Source of the DNA: Eubacteriales Family XIII. Incertae Sedis bacterium
GTDB taxonomy: Bacteria; Bacillota; Clostridia; Peptostreptococcales; Anaerovoracaceae
Assembly (NCBI GenBank): GCA_031290775.1
Contig: JAITMX010000066.1
Span: 1-34,883 of the forward strand
Direction: 5' to 3'
DNA length: 34,883 nucleotides
In this document: positions 18,233-27,792 of the stretch, piece by piece
Layout: each line of letters opens with the position of its first letter
Numbering within the stretch: the stretch's first letter is position 1
The notes under the pieces: generated by a model
What the model was told of the DNA's origin: nothing
Database searches by the model: none
Seen by the model: only the letters and a program-made list of their open reading frames with translations
Program-made: the position numbers and the translations under genes

Positions 18233-19936
18233 ATGCCCATCATCGGTATCGATCTCGGAACGACAAACAGCCTCGTGTCCTGCATGACGCCGGACGGCCC
18301 CGTCGTGATCCCCAATTCTTTCGGGGATCATTTGACGCCTTCGGTCGTCAGCGTCCTCGCGGACGGAGAGATACTGACAGGCAAGATTGCGGCCGAGCGG
18401 CGTTTCACGGACCCGCTGAATACGGCCTCCGTATTCAAGCGCGGCATGGGCACGAAAAAGGAATACAAGCTCGGCGGCCGCGTTTTTTTGCCGGAGGAGC
18501 TTTCTTCCTTCATCGTGAAAAAGCTCAAGGAGGACGCGGAGGTCTTTCTCGGCGAGCCGGTGGCTGAGGCGGTGATCAGCTGCCCCGCCTATTTTGGTGA
18601 GGCGCAGCGCCGCGCCACCAAGACGGCGGGCGAGCTTGCGGGGCTGAAAGTCGAACGCATCGTCAGCGAGCCGACAGCGGCGGCAATCGCCTACGGCTTG
18701 CACGAGCGCGGAGGCTCCTCAAAGTTCCTCATCTTCGATTTGGGCGGCGGGACGTTCGATGTTTCGATCCTCGAATACTCTGGCAGCATCATGGAAGTGC
18801 GCGCCGTGGCCGGGGACAACTATCTCGGCGGCGAAGATTTCACAAGCGTGCTGGAAGCGCTTTTTCTGGCGCGGTTCAAGCTGAAGGAAGCCGCGCTCGC
18901 GCCTTTGGAAAGGGCGGCGCTTTACAAGGCGGCGGAGGCCGCGAAACGCGCTTTTTCCAAGGAGCGCACGTTCACGATGCGGGTCACGGTCGGCGGGGAG
19001 CCGATGGAGGCGGCGTTTGCCGCAGCTGAGTTTGAGGATTACTGCGAGCCGCTGCTGACGCGCCTGAAAACGCCGGTGATCCGGACGCTTTCAGACGCGT
19101 CGCTGCGCGCCTCGGACATCGACGCGGTCGTGCTCGTCGGCGGCGCGGCAAAGATGCCTGTCATACGCAATTTTGTCGGCAAGCTCTTCGGCTTGATTCC
19201 CTCGTCCACGATCGACCCGGACGAGGCGGTCGCGATCGGCGCCGGTATTCAGGCGGCGATGAAGGAGCGCAACGAAACGGTGAGGGAGCTTTTGCTCACG
19301 GATGTCTGCAGCTATACGCTCGGCATCGAGACGGCGCACCGCCAGCCGAGCGGGCTCATTCGCTCGGGGCTCTATTCGCCGATCATCGAACGCAATACGG
19401 TCATCCCGGCTTCGCGGGCCGAAAAGTTTTATACGATGCACGACGGCCAGGAACAGATTGACGTCAAGATTTACCAGGGCGAGTCGCGCAATACGCGGGA
19501 CAATGTTTTTCTCGGCAATCTTGAAATCTCCGTGCCGCCGCGCCCGGCGGGCGAGGAGTGCGTCGAGGTGCGTTTCACCTACGACATCAACGGCATCCTC
19601 GAAGCCATCGTGACGGCCGGTTCGACGGGCGATCTGCACAGCATTGTGATCGAAAAAAATCCGGGCGCCATGTCGGAGGGGGAGATACGCGAGAGCCTCG
19701 AAGCGCTGAAGGCGCTCAAGATCCATCCGCGCGACAAGGATGAGTACCGCTTCCTGCTCGAAAAAGGGGAACGCCTTTACGTGGAACAGACGGGGGAGAG
19801 GCGGCAGTTTGTCGCGGAGGCCCTCGCGTCGTTTGAGGAAACGCTTGAACGCCAGGACTGGGCGGAGATTGAAACAGCCGCCGCAAAGCTCAGGGAGATT
19901 TTCGAGGAGCTGGAGCACACCGATGAATCCTTCTGA
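18233..19936 (+). CDS. hscC: HscC-like short Hsp70 chaperone
   Basis: IIGIDLGTTNSLVSCMTPDGPVVIPNSFGDHLTPSVVS, FDLGGGTFDVSILEYSG, 567 aa with a shortened C-terminus. Confidence 0.88.
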   Translation: MPIIGIDLGTTNSLVSCMTPDGPVVIPNSFGDHLTPSVVSVLADGEILTGKIAAERRFTDPLNTASVFKRGMGTKKEYKLGGRVFLPEELSSFIVKKLKEDAEVFLGEPVAEAVISCPAYFGEAQRRATKTAGELAGLKVERIVSEPTAAAIAYGLHERGGSSKFLIFDLGGGTFDVSILEYSGSIMEVRAVAGDNYLGGEDFTSVLEALFLARFKLKEAALAPLERAALYKAAEAAKRAFSKERTFTMRVTVGGEPMEAAFAAAEFEDYCEPLLTRLKTPVIRTLSDASLRASDIDAVVLVGGAAKMPVIRNFVGKLFGLIPSSTIDPDEAVAIGAGIQAAMKERNETVRELLLTDVCSYTLGIETAHRQPSGLIRSGLYSPIIERNTVIPASRAEKFYTMHDGQEQIDVKIYQGESRNTRDNVFLGNLEISVPPRPAGEECVEVRFTYDINGILEAIVTAGSTGDLHSIVIEKNPGAMSEGEIRESLEALKALKIHPRDKDEYRFLLEKGERLYVEQTGERRQFVAEALASFEETLERQDWAEIETAAAKLREIFEELEHTDESF

Positions 19937-22898
19937 AATATGGGCGCTGCTCGGCGTCCCGCCTACGAAGGACGCGGCCGAGATACGGGAAGCCTACCTG
20001 AAAGCCTTGCCGGACCACCACCCCGAGGACGACCCCGCGGGCTTTTTGAAACTGCGCGCGGGGTATGAAGAGGCGCTCAAGGCGGCTGGGGATTCGGGGC
20101 CGGCTGGGGGGGAGCGGGAAGCGGACGACCCGATAGCCTTTGCGATCAAGGCGATTTTGGATGATTTTCCGCGGCGCATGGACGAGGCGGCGTGGCGCGG
20201 CGTATTGAATGTGGACGCGAATACCGGGATCGACCGCCAAGAGGACGTTTCGGAAAAACTGCTCACCGCGCTCATGGACGACTATTATCTCCCGAGGCGG
20301 ATCTGGCGGTATTTCGACGAGGCCTTCGCCTGGTCGGCACGCGCCTCCCGGCTGAAAGAGACGTTCCATCCGAGATTCATCGAATACGTGCTGGATGGCG
20401 CCCGCTATGAGCGCGCCGTGCGGGATGTTTTTTTTGACTACAGCCGGGATGCCGGGGAGGATTTCGACGGCTTCATCGATGCCTGCTACAAATTTTCAAA
20501 GGCTTTGCAGGAAAATGACATGGGCGAGGCCGCAAGGCTTGTGGCCCAAAATACCGGAAAACTCTTTGCGCATCCCGATTATCGGCTTTTGATTGCCCGC
20601 ATGCATACCTTGCGGGGGGAGTATGGACAATCTCTCGCGATTTTGCGGGAATTGGACGAGGCCTATCCAAATGACCCGTACATCCTTGCCGCGATCGGCG
20701 GCTCTCTCTTGAATGAGGAAAAATTTGAAGCGGCGCTTGCGGTGTATTTGCGCATACTCGATGCCGATGCGGGGTTTTATGCCGCCCGGCTCGGGGCGGC
20801 GCGCGCGCGGCTGGCGACCGGCGCTTTGGAAGAGGCAAAAGCAAATGCCTACGGCCTTCTCATGGACGACCCCTGCGATGTCGGCGCCATGGGCCTCTTT
20901 GGCGCGGCAAACGAGGCGCTCGTCCCGATCTTCCGCGGGCGGTTAGACAAAGACGCGGGGGACGCGGATGCGCGTTACAAACTTGCAAGCTGCTGCTTCA
21001 ACCTCGGCGACCATGCGGCGGCTTTTGGCCTAATCGCGGATGAAACGCCAGACGAAGCGCACCTCGCGAAGCATTGCGAACTCTATGCCGATCTGTATAT
21101 TTTGACGCACGGCGAGCTGACGGAAGAAGACCGGCGGCTTCTGCTTGAATATGTCAAGGCGTGGGAGGAAAACGAAACCGACCGCCAGCGGTTCCGGTTT
21201 CTGCCCGACAAATATCTGCGCCTCGGCATGGACGAGGCGGCGCTTCAAAAAGCGGACGTCCTTTTGCGTGAGTTTCCGGGCGATCCGGAGATTTGCCGCG
21301 TGAACGCGGCGACTTTTCAGCGCCGCTCCGATTCGCACGCCGCTTTTCGCGCCATTGCGGAGGGGCTTGCGCAAAATCCGTCCCACGCCGGCCTGCTGTC
21401 CGTTGAGGCGCTGCTCCTTGAAGAAACAGGCAACCTTGATACAGCCGCGAACAGCGCGGAAGCCTCGCTGCGGAGCTATCCCTACAATCTTTCGATGTGG
21501 GAGCTGCTCGGCCGGCTTTATGAGCGTTCGGGCAAGTACGGCGAAGTCCTGAAGGTCGTGCAGCGCGCCGAAGCGGCGGGGCTTTGCGGCAGCGGGCTTT
21601 CGCTGATGAAGGCGGTCGCGCTTTTTGAAACGGACGGCCCGAAAGAAGAGGCGCAGGCGCTGTTTGAAGAAGCAAAGGGCCTATATCCCGATAAAGAGGC
21701 CGTGCTCGAAAAACTTGGAATCCTGTACGCGAGGGGGGGGCGCGTGTCGGAAGCCGCAGAGTTGTTTGACAGGCTCATAGAGCTGCGCGAAACGCCCTAC
21801 GCATATCTGCTGCGCGGTTGGCTTTTTGCAAACTTTCCGAAGACGACGGACTCGTTTGGGAAAGCGCGCGCGCGTTTGAACTTCAAAAAAGCGATCGAAT
21901 TGGACGGGCATTACGCGCCGGCTTGGTACCAGCTCGGCGTTTTGGCCTACGATGAGGGGCAGATGGAGGAAGCATCTGCGGATTTCCAAAGGACGCTTGA
22001 CGCCGACCCCGGTTTTTCGGATGTGCATCTGTATCTTGCGATTGCGCATAAAGCGTCCGGCGACATCGAAAGCGCGCTGCGCGCCCTTGACGAAGGCATG
22101 GCGCTTGCGAAAGAAAATGATGAAGCCGCATACAACCGCCTGTTTCTGAAAAAGTCGGATTTTTTGTATGAGGACCATCGATATGAGGCGCTTGCCGCTC
22201 TCGGCGAAGCGCCGGCGGCAGGCGCAGACGAAGAGCAGCCTCAATACAGCCGAATCGGAATGTTCGCCTATGCCTGTTATGAAATCGGCGATGACGTGCG
22301 CGCGGAAGCCTTGTTTCAGGAGGCCTTGGCCGCGCTGCCGGCCGGCAAGGAACCAAGCGATGCGGACAGGAAGCAATTGTATGTCCGGTACGCGGAATTT
22401 TTACAGACCGCAAAGCGCGATCCCGAAGCGGCGCTGCCGTATTTTGCGCACGCGTACGAGGGGTCGGACACCTTTCGCGATGTCGTCGAACTTGCGCGGG
22501 CGTATGCCGCCGCAGGCCGGCAAAAGGAAGCGGAAAAGCTGTACCGGGCTAGGCTTTCGATGCGGCGGGGCGGCGCGGCTTTTCAAAAACCGCAAAACCC
22601 GGCCAAAGACCGGGCCGATACCGCTTGCGCCGACTGCATGACGGGCGAGTGTTTTTTTGGGCTGGGAATGTATCGGCAGGCGAAGAGGCATCTGCTGCGG
22701 GCAGTGCGCGATGCGGGAAACTGCACGCTATGCGCGAAGCGCGTTTGCCATGAGGCTTTGTTTGCGCTTGCGAAGATTTCGCTTGCGGAGGGCGACCCGG
22801 AGGCGGCGCGCGCGTATTACGGCCATGTCGTCTCGGCCGTGCGCGACCGCGCCTACCTCGAAGCGGCCGCGTTGTTTGGATCTGGGCAGGGAGTTTGA
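19923..22898 (+). CDS. J-domain-like N-terminus plus long TPR protein, presumed HscC partner
   Basis: MNPSEIWALLGVPPTKDAAEIREAYLKALPDHHPEDDPAGFLKLRAGYEEAL then many TPR-like helical repeats; start overlaps the hscC stop by 14 nt. Confidence 0.8.
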   Translation: MNPSEIWALLGVPPTKDAAEIREAYLKALPDHHPEDDPAGFLKLRAGYEEALKAAGDSGPAGGEREADDPIAFAIKAILDDFPRRMDEAAWRGVLNVDANTGIDRQEDVSEKLLTALMDDYYLPRRIWRYFDEAFAWSARASRLKETFHPRFIEYVLDGARYERAVRDVFFDYSRDAGEDFDGFIDACYKFSKALQENDMGEAARLVAQNTGKLFAHPDYRLLIARMHTLRGEYGQSLAILRELDEAYPNDPYILAAIGGSLLNEEKFEAALAVYLRILDADAGFYAARLGAARARLATGALEEAKANAYGLLMDDPCDVGAMGLFGAANEALVPIFRGRLDKDAGDADARYKLASCCFNLGDHAAAFGLIADETPDEAHLAKHCELYADLYILTHGELTEEDRRLLLEYVKAWEENETDRQRFRFLPDKYLRLGMDEAALQKADVLLREFPGDPEICRVNAATFQRRSDSHAAFRAIAEGLAQNPSHAGLLSVEALLLEETGNLDTAANSAEASLRSYPYNLSMWELLGRLYERSGKYGEVLKVVQRAEAAGLCGSGLSLMKAVALFETDGPKEEAQALFEEAKGLYPDKEAVLEKLGILYARGGRVSEAAELFDRLIELRETPYAYLLRGWLFANFPKTTDSFGKARARLNFKKAIELDGHYAPAWYQLGVLAYDEGQMEEASADFQRTLDADPGFSDVHLYLAIAHKASGDIESALRALDEGMALAKENDEAAYNRLFLKKSDFLYEDHRYEALAALGEAPAAGADEEQPQYSRIGMFAYACYEIGDDVRAEALFQEALAALPAGKEPSDADRKQLYVRYAEFLQTAKRDPEAALPYFAHAYEGSDTFRDVVELARAYAAAGRQKEAEKLYRARLSMRRGGAAFQKPQNPAKDRADTACADCMTGECFFGLGMYRQAKRHLLRAVRDAGNCTLCAKRVCHEALFALAKISLAEGDPEAARAYYGHVVSAVRDRAYLEAAALFGSGQGV

Positions 22899-22922
22899 TT
22901 TTTATAAGGAAGCGGGAGATTG

Positions 22923-24215
22923 ATGGGCAAGGGGAACGCGCAGGGGCGCATCCATGAATATCTGAAGTTTGGCAGCAAGCTCGGGCTCGAGCGCATGGAA
23001 GCGCTGTGCGCGATGCTCGGCAGCCCTGAGAAAAAGCTGCGCGTCATCCACGTGGCAGGCACAAACGGCAAGGGTTCCGTCTGCCGCTATCTTTACGAGA
23101 CGCTGCGCGCGCTCGGCTATACGGCGGGTATTTTCACTTCGCCGTATGTGGGCGATTTTCGCGAGCGCATCGAGGCGGACGGCGAGATGATTTCCGAGGA
23201 AAAACTCGAGGCCCTGGCAGAGCTCGCGCTCGCGTCCGCTGAAACCCTCGCGCGTCGCGGCGACTCGCCGACGGAGTTTGAGATCGTGACGGCGATCGGG
23301 TTTTTGCACTTTGCGGAAATTGCCCCGGATTTTGTCGTGCTCGAGGTCGGGCTCGGGGGCCGCGGGGATTCGACAAACATCGTCAAGGCGCCGCTCGTTT
23401 CTGTCATTACGCAAATCGCGCTCGACCACACAGACAGGCTTGGCGAAACAGAGGAACAGATCGCGTTTGAAAAGGCCGGGATCATCAAGGCCGGCCGCCC
23501 CGTCGTTTCCGGCGCGGCAGGCGCCGCTGCGGCCGTCATCGCAAAAAGGGCGTATGAGCTCGGCGCGCCGCTTTTCGATTCATCCAAGATCAAGTACAAG
23601 ATCACGCAAAGGGCGCCGGGCGGCTATACGTTTGACACGGCCATCGGCGGCCGGCATTACAGCGCGATCGGGCTTTCGATGGCGGGCGAGCACCAAGTGC
23701 AAAACGCCGTGACGGCGCTTTGCGCGATCGATCTGCTGCGCGCGCAAAAATACATCGTGTCGGATGGCGATGCGCTGCGGCGCGGCATGAAAAACGCGCG
23801 GCTCCTTGCCCGCTTCTATGTCGCTTCGGAAAACCCGCTCGTCATCTTTGACGGCGCCCACAATCCGGACGGCGCGCGGGCGCTGTCAAAGACGCTGCGC
23901 GAGCTTTTGCCGGGAAAAGGCATCCTCTTTGTGGTTTCGATCCTGCGCGACAAGGCGGCGCAGGAAATGCTTGGGGAATTTGCGGGCGTAGCCGCAGGTT
24001 TTGTCGCCGCGGCGTCGAGCAACGAGCGCAGCCTCCCTGCGGCCGAGCTTGCGGGCCTCATACGCGCGTCGGGGGGCTTCGTGGCGGCGGAAGCGCCGAA
24101 TCCCGCAGAGGCGTATAATATAGCCATGGGGCTTTCGGGCGGATACGGCGCGGTCGTGTTTGCGGGTTCGCTTTACATGATCGGAGACGTCATCCGCTCC
24201 GCAGAGGGGAGGTAA
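22923..24215 (+). CDS. folC: Folylpolyglutamate synthase/dihydrofolate synthase
   Basis: VAGTNGKGSVCRYLYETLRALGYTAGIFTSPYV, VLEVGLGGRGDSTN, FDGAHNPDGARALSKTL. Confidence 0.93.
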   Translation: MGKGNAQGRIHEYLKFGSKLGLERMEALCAMLGSPEKKLRVIHVAGTNGKGSVCRYLYETLRALGYTAGIFTSPYVGDFRERIEADGEMISEEKLEALAELALASAETLARRGDSPTEFEIVTAIGFLHFAEIAPDFVVLEVGLGGRGDSTNIVKAPLVSVITQIALDHTDRLGETEEQIAFEKAGIIKAGRPVVSGAAGAAAAVIAKRAYELGAPLFDSSKIKYKITQRAPGGYTFDTAIGGRHYSAIGLSMAGEHQVQNAVTALCAIDLLRAQKYIVSDGDALRRGMKNARLLARFYVASENPLVIFDGAHNPDGARALSKTLRELLPGKGILFVVSILRDKAAQEMLGEFAGVAAGFVAAASSNERSLPAAELAGLIRASGGFVAAEAPNPAEAYNIAMGLSGGYGAVVFAGSLYMIGDVIRSAEGR

Positions 24216-24219
24216 AGAA

Positions 24220-25101
24220 ATGAAACGGGTGCTTTTGATTTACAATCCAAACGCCGGCAACGGCGTGATCAAAAACCATCTCGATCAGATCGTCGGGGCT
24301 TTTGAGGAGGCGGGGCTGCTCATCATCCCGTACCGGCTTGGCGGCGCGATGGACGTCGACAAGATTTTGACGGAACTGCCGATCCACGATTATTACAAGA
24401 TCATCGCTGCGGGCGGCGACGGCACGGTCAATCTCGTCGTGAACGCGATGGTGCGGCACGATATCCATATCCCGCTCGCGATTTTTCCGGCGGGCACGGC
24501 GAACGATTTGGCCGGGTATCTCGAGATTCCGACGAGCGTGGACGGCATGATCCGGGTCGCTCTGTCTGACAATTATATCAAGGCGGACGTGGGGACGGCC
24601 GGGAAACGCTGCTTCATCAATGTGCTGGCGATCGGCATGCTCGTCGACATCAGCCAACGGACAGACCCCGCGATCAAGAACACGCTGGGGCTCGGCGCCT
24701 ACTATTTGCGCGGGTTGGCGGAAGCGCCGTTTGCGCGGCCGACGCGGATACGCATCGAGGCGGATGACCGCACAATTGAAACGGAGATCAGCGCGGTCAT
24801 TGTCATGAACGGGCGCGCGGCAGGGGGCTTCAATGTGGCGCCCTACTCGGAGATCGGGGACGGCCTGCTTGACGTCGTGGTCTTTCGCAAGCTCATGCTG
24901 CCCGCCATGCTTCCGGTGCTGATCGGCGTCATGACCGGGCAGCACGCGAACGACAAACGCGTCGAATATTTCCGGACGGCGCAGCTGCATATCGAGTCCG
25001 ATGAGGACGGTGCCGTCAACACGGACATCGACGGGGAACGAGGCGACCCGCTGCCCCTCGATATTGGGGTGCTGCCGGGCCGCCTGCTCATCAATACCTG
25101 A
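24220..25101 (+). CDS. Diacylglycerol/lipid kinase (YegS/DagK family)
   Basis: LLIYNPNAGNGVIKNHLDQIV, AAGGDGTVNLVVNAM, FPAGTANDLAGYLEIP, GDGLLDVVVFRK. Confidence 0.92.
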   Translation: MKRVLLIYNPNAGNGVIKNHLDQIVGAFEEAGLLIIPYRLGGAMDVDKILTELPIHDYYKIIAAGGDGTVNLVVNAMVRHDIHIPLAIFPAGTANDLAGYLEIPTSVDGMIRVALSDNYIKADVGTAGKRCFINVLAIGMLVDISQRTDPAIKNTLGLGAYYLRGLAEAPFARPTRIRIEADDRTIETEISAVIVMNGRAAGGFNVAPYSEIGDGLLDVVVFRKLMLPAMLPVLIGVMTGQHANDKRVEYFRTAQLHIESDEDGAVNTDIDGERGDPLPLDIGVLPGRLLINT

Positions 25102-25116
25102 ACAATCGATTTTTGG

Positions 25117-25599
25117 CTATGCTGTTTTGAAGACGATTTTTTCGGCCCATTTGCCGACAAGCGGGATCTCGTAGATCTCGTAGCGATAGCCTTTGACCGC
25201 TGCGAGAATCGCAAGGGCAAGGATGCCGATGCCGACGACGAGGGCGATGACAATGGTGATGATGCTTGCGACGCCCGCGCCGAACACGCCCAAGCCCCCG
25301 GCCGCGCCGAACGCAGCGCCGACAAGAGCAACAGCGGTGATAATCCCGATGATGATATAGATGACGAACGCGACGACTTCAAGCAAAAACGCCTGTATCG
25401 CGTGGAATGCGATGAATTTGTTTTCCTTGTCGATAAAGTAAATAATCAATGGGATGAGCCACGAAATATACTTTACGCCCGGAACAAATCCGAGTACGGT
25501 GGCTCCGAGGTATGCGATGAGGATCATGTACCTTGCGTCCAGATCGCCGAGTTTGGATTTCGAGGGTTGAAATAGCTGTTTGTTCATTTCGCCAATCAT
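25117..25599 (-). CDS. DUF4870-like small membrane protein
   Basis: Multi-TM 160 aa with KFIAFHAIQAFLLEVV and C-terminal GYRYEIYEIPLVGKWAEKI; SD GGAGG before ATG. Confidence 0.75.
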   Translation of the reverse strand: MIGEMNKQLFQPSKSKLGDLDARYMILIAYLGATVLGFVPGVKYISWLIPLIIYFIDKENKFIAFHAIQAFLLEVVAFVIYIIIGIITAVALVGAAFGAAGGLGVFGAGVASIITIVIALVVGIGILALAILAAVKGYRYEIYEIPLVGKWAEKIVFKTA

Positions 25600-25784
25600 A
25601 ATAAAACCTCCAATAATAAAAATAAAAATACATTATGGAATATTTTAACAACTAACCCGTTCCCTGTCAAGCACAATTTTCAACGGATTTTTTACCTGAA
25701 TTTTTTACCGTAGCGCAGCATAGATGACAGAGGGCGGCTCGATTTTGTATAATAAAGCTGTAATGCAAAATCGGGCCATTCGGT

Positions 25785-25811
25785 TTTCCGGCATTTTGGT
25801 ATTGCCGGAAA
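25785..25811 (+). promoter_or_regulatory. Leader stem-loop upstream of the FMN reductase gene
   Basis: TTTCCGGCA-ttttggtat-TGCCGGAAA perfect 9-bp stem, downstream of a TATAAT -10 (25749-25754). Confidence 0.5.
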
Positions 25812-25846
25812 GCGCGGGGCGGCAACATAAAGAGGGAGGCAGAGAA

Positions 25847-26410
25847 ATGGCACAACTGAATATCGCAATACTGGCGGGCAGCCTGCGCGCCGAATCATAC
25901 AGCCGGAAAATCGCAAAACAAATCGCGGCGGGCATGCCGGAAGACGCTGAGGCGAAGCTCGTGGAACTCTCGGATTTGGAGATGTTCAACCAGGACTATG
26001 ATGATGACGGGCGCCCGCCCGCGTCATGGCAGCGTTTTCGGCGCGAGATCGCGGAAGCGGATGGCATCATCTTCGTGGCGCCGGAGTACAATCGGTCGTT
26101 TCCCGCCGTGCTGAAAAACGCGATCGATATCGCTTCGCGCCCGCACGGCGAAAATCTGTGGAACGGCAAACCATGCACGATCGTCGGTGTCACGCCGGGC
26201 AAGACATTTGCCATCACGGGCGCTTTCCATCTGCGCCAGCCGCTCGGGTTCCTGGGCGTCCTGCCGCTCGGCGAGCCGCAGGTCTTTATCCCGGATGTCG
26301 CCGCGACCATGGGCGAAAACGGCACAGTGGTTTCCCCGTATCATATCGATTTGCTGAAAGAGCTTGCGGATGCTTTCGTGGATTGGATCCGGAGCTGCAA
26401 GCGGGCGTAG
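25847..26410 (+). CDS. NAD(P)H-dependent FMN reductase family flavoprotein
   Basis: LNIAILAGSLRAESYSRKIAKQIA, FVAPEYNRSFPAVLKNAIDIAS. Confidence 0.9.
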   Translation: MAQLNIAILAGSLRAESYSRKIAKQIAAGMPEDAEAKLVELSDLEMFNQDYDDDGRPPASWQRFRREIAEADGIIFVAPEYNRSFPAVLKNAIDIASRPHGENLWNGKPCTIVGVTPGKTFAITGAFHLRQPLGFLGVLPLGEPQVFIPDVAATMGENGTVVSPYHIDLLKELADAFVDWIRSCKRA

Positions 26411-26518
26411 GCCCCGGCCCTTTCCGACTGCAAGCCAGCCATTCCCACGCACTACGGTAGAATGCCACGGTAGACGACGCGCTAAAGCGTTGCACTCCTC
26501 GCATAAGTAGTTCCATCT

Positions 26519-26570
26519 AAAAAACCACCTATCGTTTTTATACCCGGTTGGGGCGCGGGTCGATAGATGG
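26519..26570 (-). terminator. Terminator downstream of the tRNA-Arg 3' end (minus strand)
   Basis: Minus strand: CCATCTATCG … ACCCG/CGGGT inner stem … CGATAGGTGG followed by TTTTTT. Confidence 0.65.
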
Positions 26571-26579
26571 TTAGTTTTA

Positions 26580-26627
26580 TGGCGCCCGCGAGATGATTCG
26601 AACATCCGACACCCGGTTTAGGAAACC
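26580..26627 (-). other. Displaced 3' half of tRNA-Arg(CCT): att remnant of the integrated element
   Basis: Minus strand GGT-TTCCTAA-ACCGG-GTGTC-GGATG-TTCGAAT-CATCT-CGCGGGC-G-CCA: anticodon loop TTCCTAA, T-arm and CCA-bearing acceptor 3' strand; the 5' half is absent because the integrase begins there. Confidence 0.85.
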
Positions 26628-26646
26628 ATAGTCAAACGTTGAAATT

Positions 26647-27750
26647 TCAAACTGGCTTTATTTGTTCCCCGTTCAGTTCCCCATCGGCGGGGGCGGGGTT
26701 GTGCGCGACCGCTTGGCTTATGATCCTGCGGCCAAGCTCAAACGCCTCCTCTGATCTGTGGGTGTATATCTCTGTCACGTCGGGTTTGTGCCCGAGGTAC
26801 TCCGCCTTGATTTCCAAAGGGACGCCAAAGGACGTCAGATCAGTGGCGTATGTGTGGCGGAAGCAGTATGGCACCAGGCCGGGCGGAAAGGGTTGGTGCA
26901 GCCCTGCCGGCCTGCCCTCGTTCAAAACAGCCAAATAGGCGCGCTGCAGGCTCTCCCACCACCGCCGGCGCGATGCCTTGCCGGAGGGCGTTTTGCCGTC
27001 CCGCATGGGGAACAGTGGCGTGAAGGGGTCGCGCGCCGCTGCCGCGAGGAAGCCCCGCAGCCTCGGCGATATGTCGTCGCGGATAGGCACCCACCTCTTG
27101 CTTGCCCTGCTCTTTGTCCCGTCGATGAAGACGCGGCCGCCCTCCATGTCGATGTGCCGGCCATACACCCTCGCCGTCTCGCCTGTGCGCGGCCCGAACA
27201 TCAGCATAAATTCCGCCCATGGGCCATGCGCATGGTCGCGGAACAGGACGGCGAATATCCCGCGCTCTTCTTTTGCGAGCGCCCGGCGCTGCCCGTTTTC
27301 GGCTTGCGGCATGACGAGCCGCCGCGCAGGGTTCGATGCGATCAGGTTTTCCTCTGCCGCCTCCTCGAACATTGCCCGGAGCAGCTGGTTGATTTTCATG
27401 ATGTGGGATTTTGAGCAGCCCCGCGCCTCGTTCAGTATCTTTTGGCAGATGGCCTTTTTCACGTCGCGGATGGGCAGGTTCCCGATAAATCTGTTGATCC
27501 ATCTTTCCATGATATAGCACAGGGATTCATACTGCGCCGCGCCGCACTTTGGCTCGCGGAATGTTTCGAGGTAAACCTCCGACCAATGCCGCACGGTGGA
27601 GCTGCCGCGGACGATCCGCCGGTCGCCGTCAATGGCCGCTTTTTTGTTTGCGATCTTTTCGCCAAGCGCGCGCTCGGTATCGGCGACAATATCGCAGGCG
27701 ATGCCGTTGTAGGCAAACCGCGCCCGGTGCTTGTATTTCTTTTTACCCAT
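26647..27750 (-). CDS. int: Tyrosine recombinase/phage-type integrase
   Basis: FGPRTGETARV (R), YCFRHTYATDLTSFGVPLEIKAEYLGH (RHT…LGH), EIYTH (Tyr); start MGKKKYKH with GGAGGG SD. Confidence 0.93.
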   Translation of the reverse strand: MGKKKYKHRARFAYNGIACDIVADTERALGEKIANKKAAIDGDRRIVRGSSTVRHWSEVYLETFREPKCGAAQYESLCYIMERWINRFIGNLPIRDVKKAICQKILNEARGCSKSHIMKINQLLRAMFEEAAEENLIASNPARRLVMPQAENGQRRALAKEERGIFAVLFRDHAHGPWAEFMLMFGPRTGETARVYGRHIDMEGGRVFIDGTKSRASKRWVPIRDDISPRLRGFLAAAARDPFTPLFPMRDGKTPSGKASRRRWWESLQRAYLAVLNEGRPAGLHQPFPPGLVPYCFRHTYATDLTSFGVPLEIKAEYLGHKPDVTEIYTHRSEEAFELGRRIISQAVAHNPAPADGELNGEQIKPV

Positions 27751-27792
27751 AGTCCCTCCGGGTTCAAGGGCGCTCGGCATCCGGCCAAGCCC

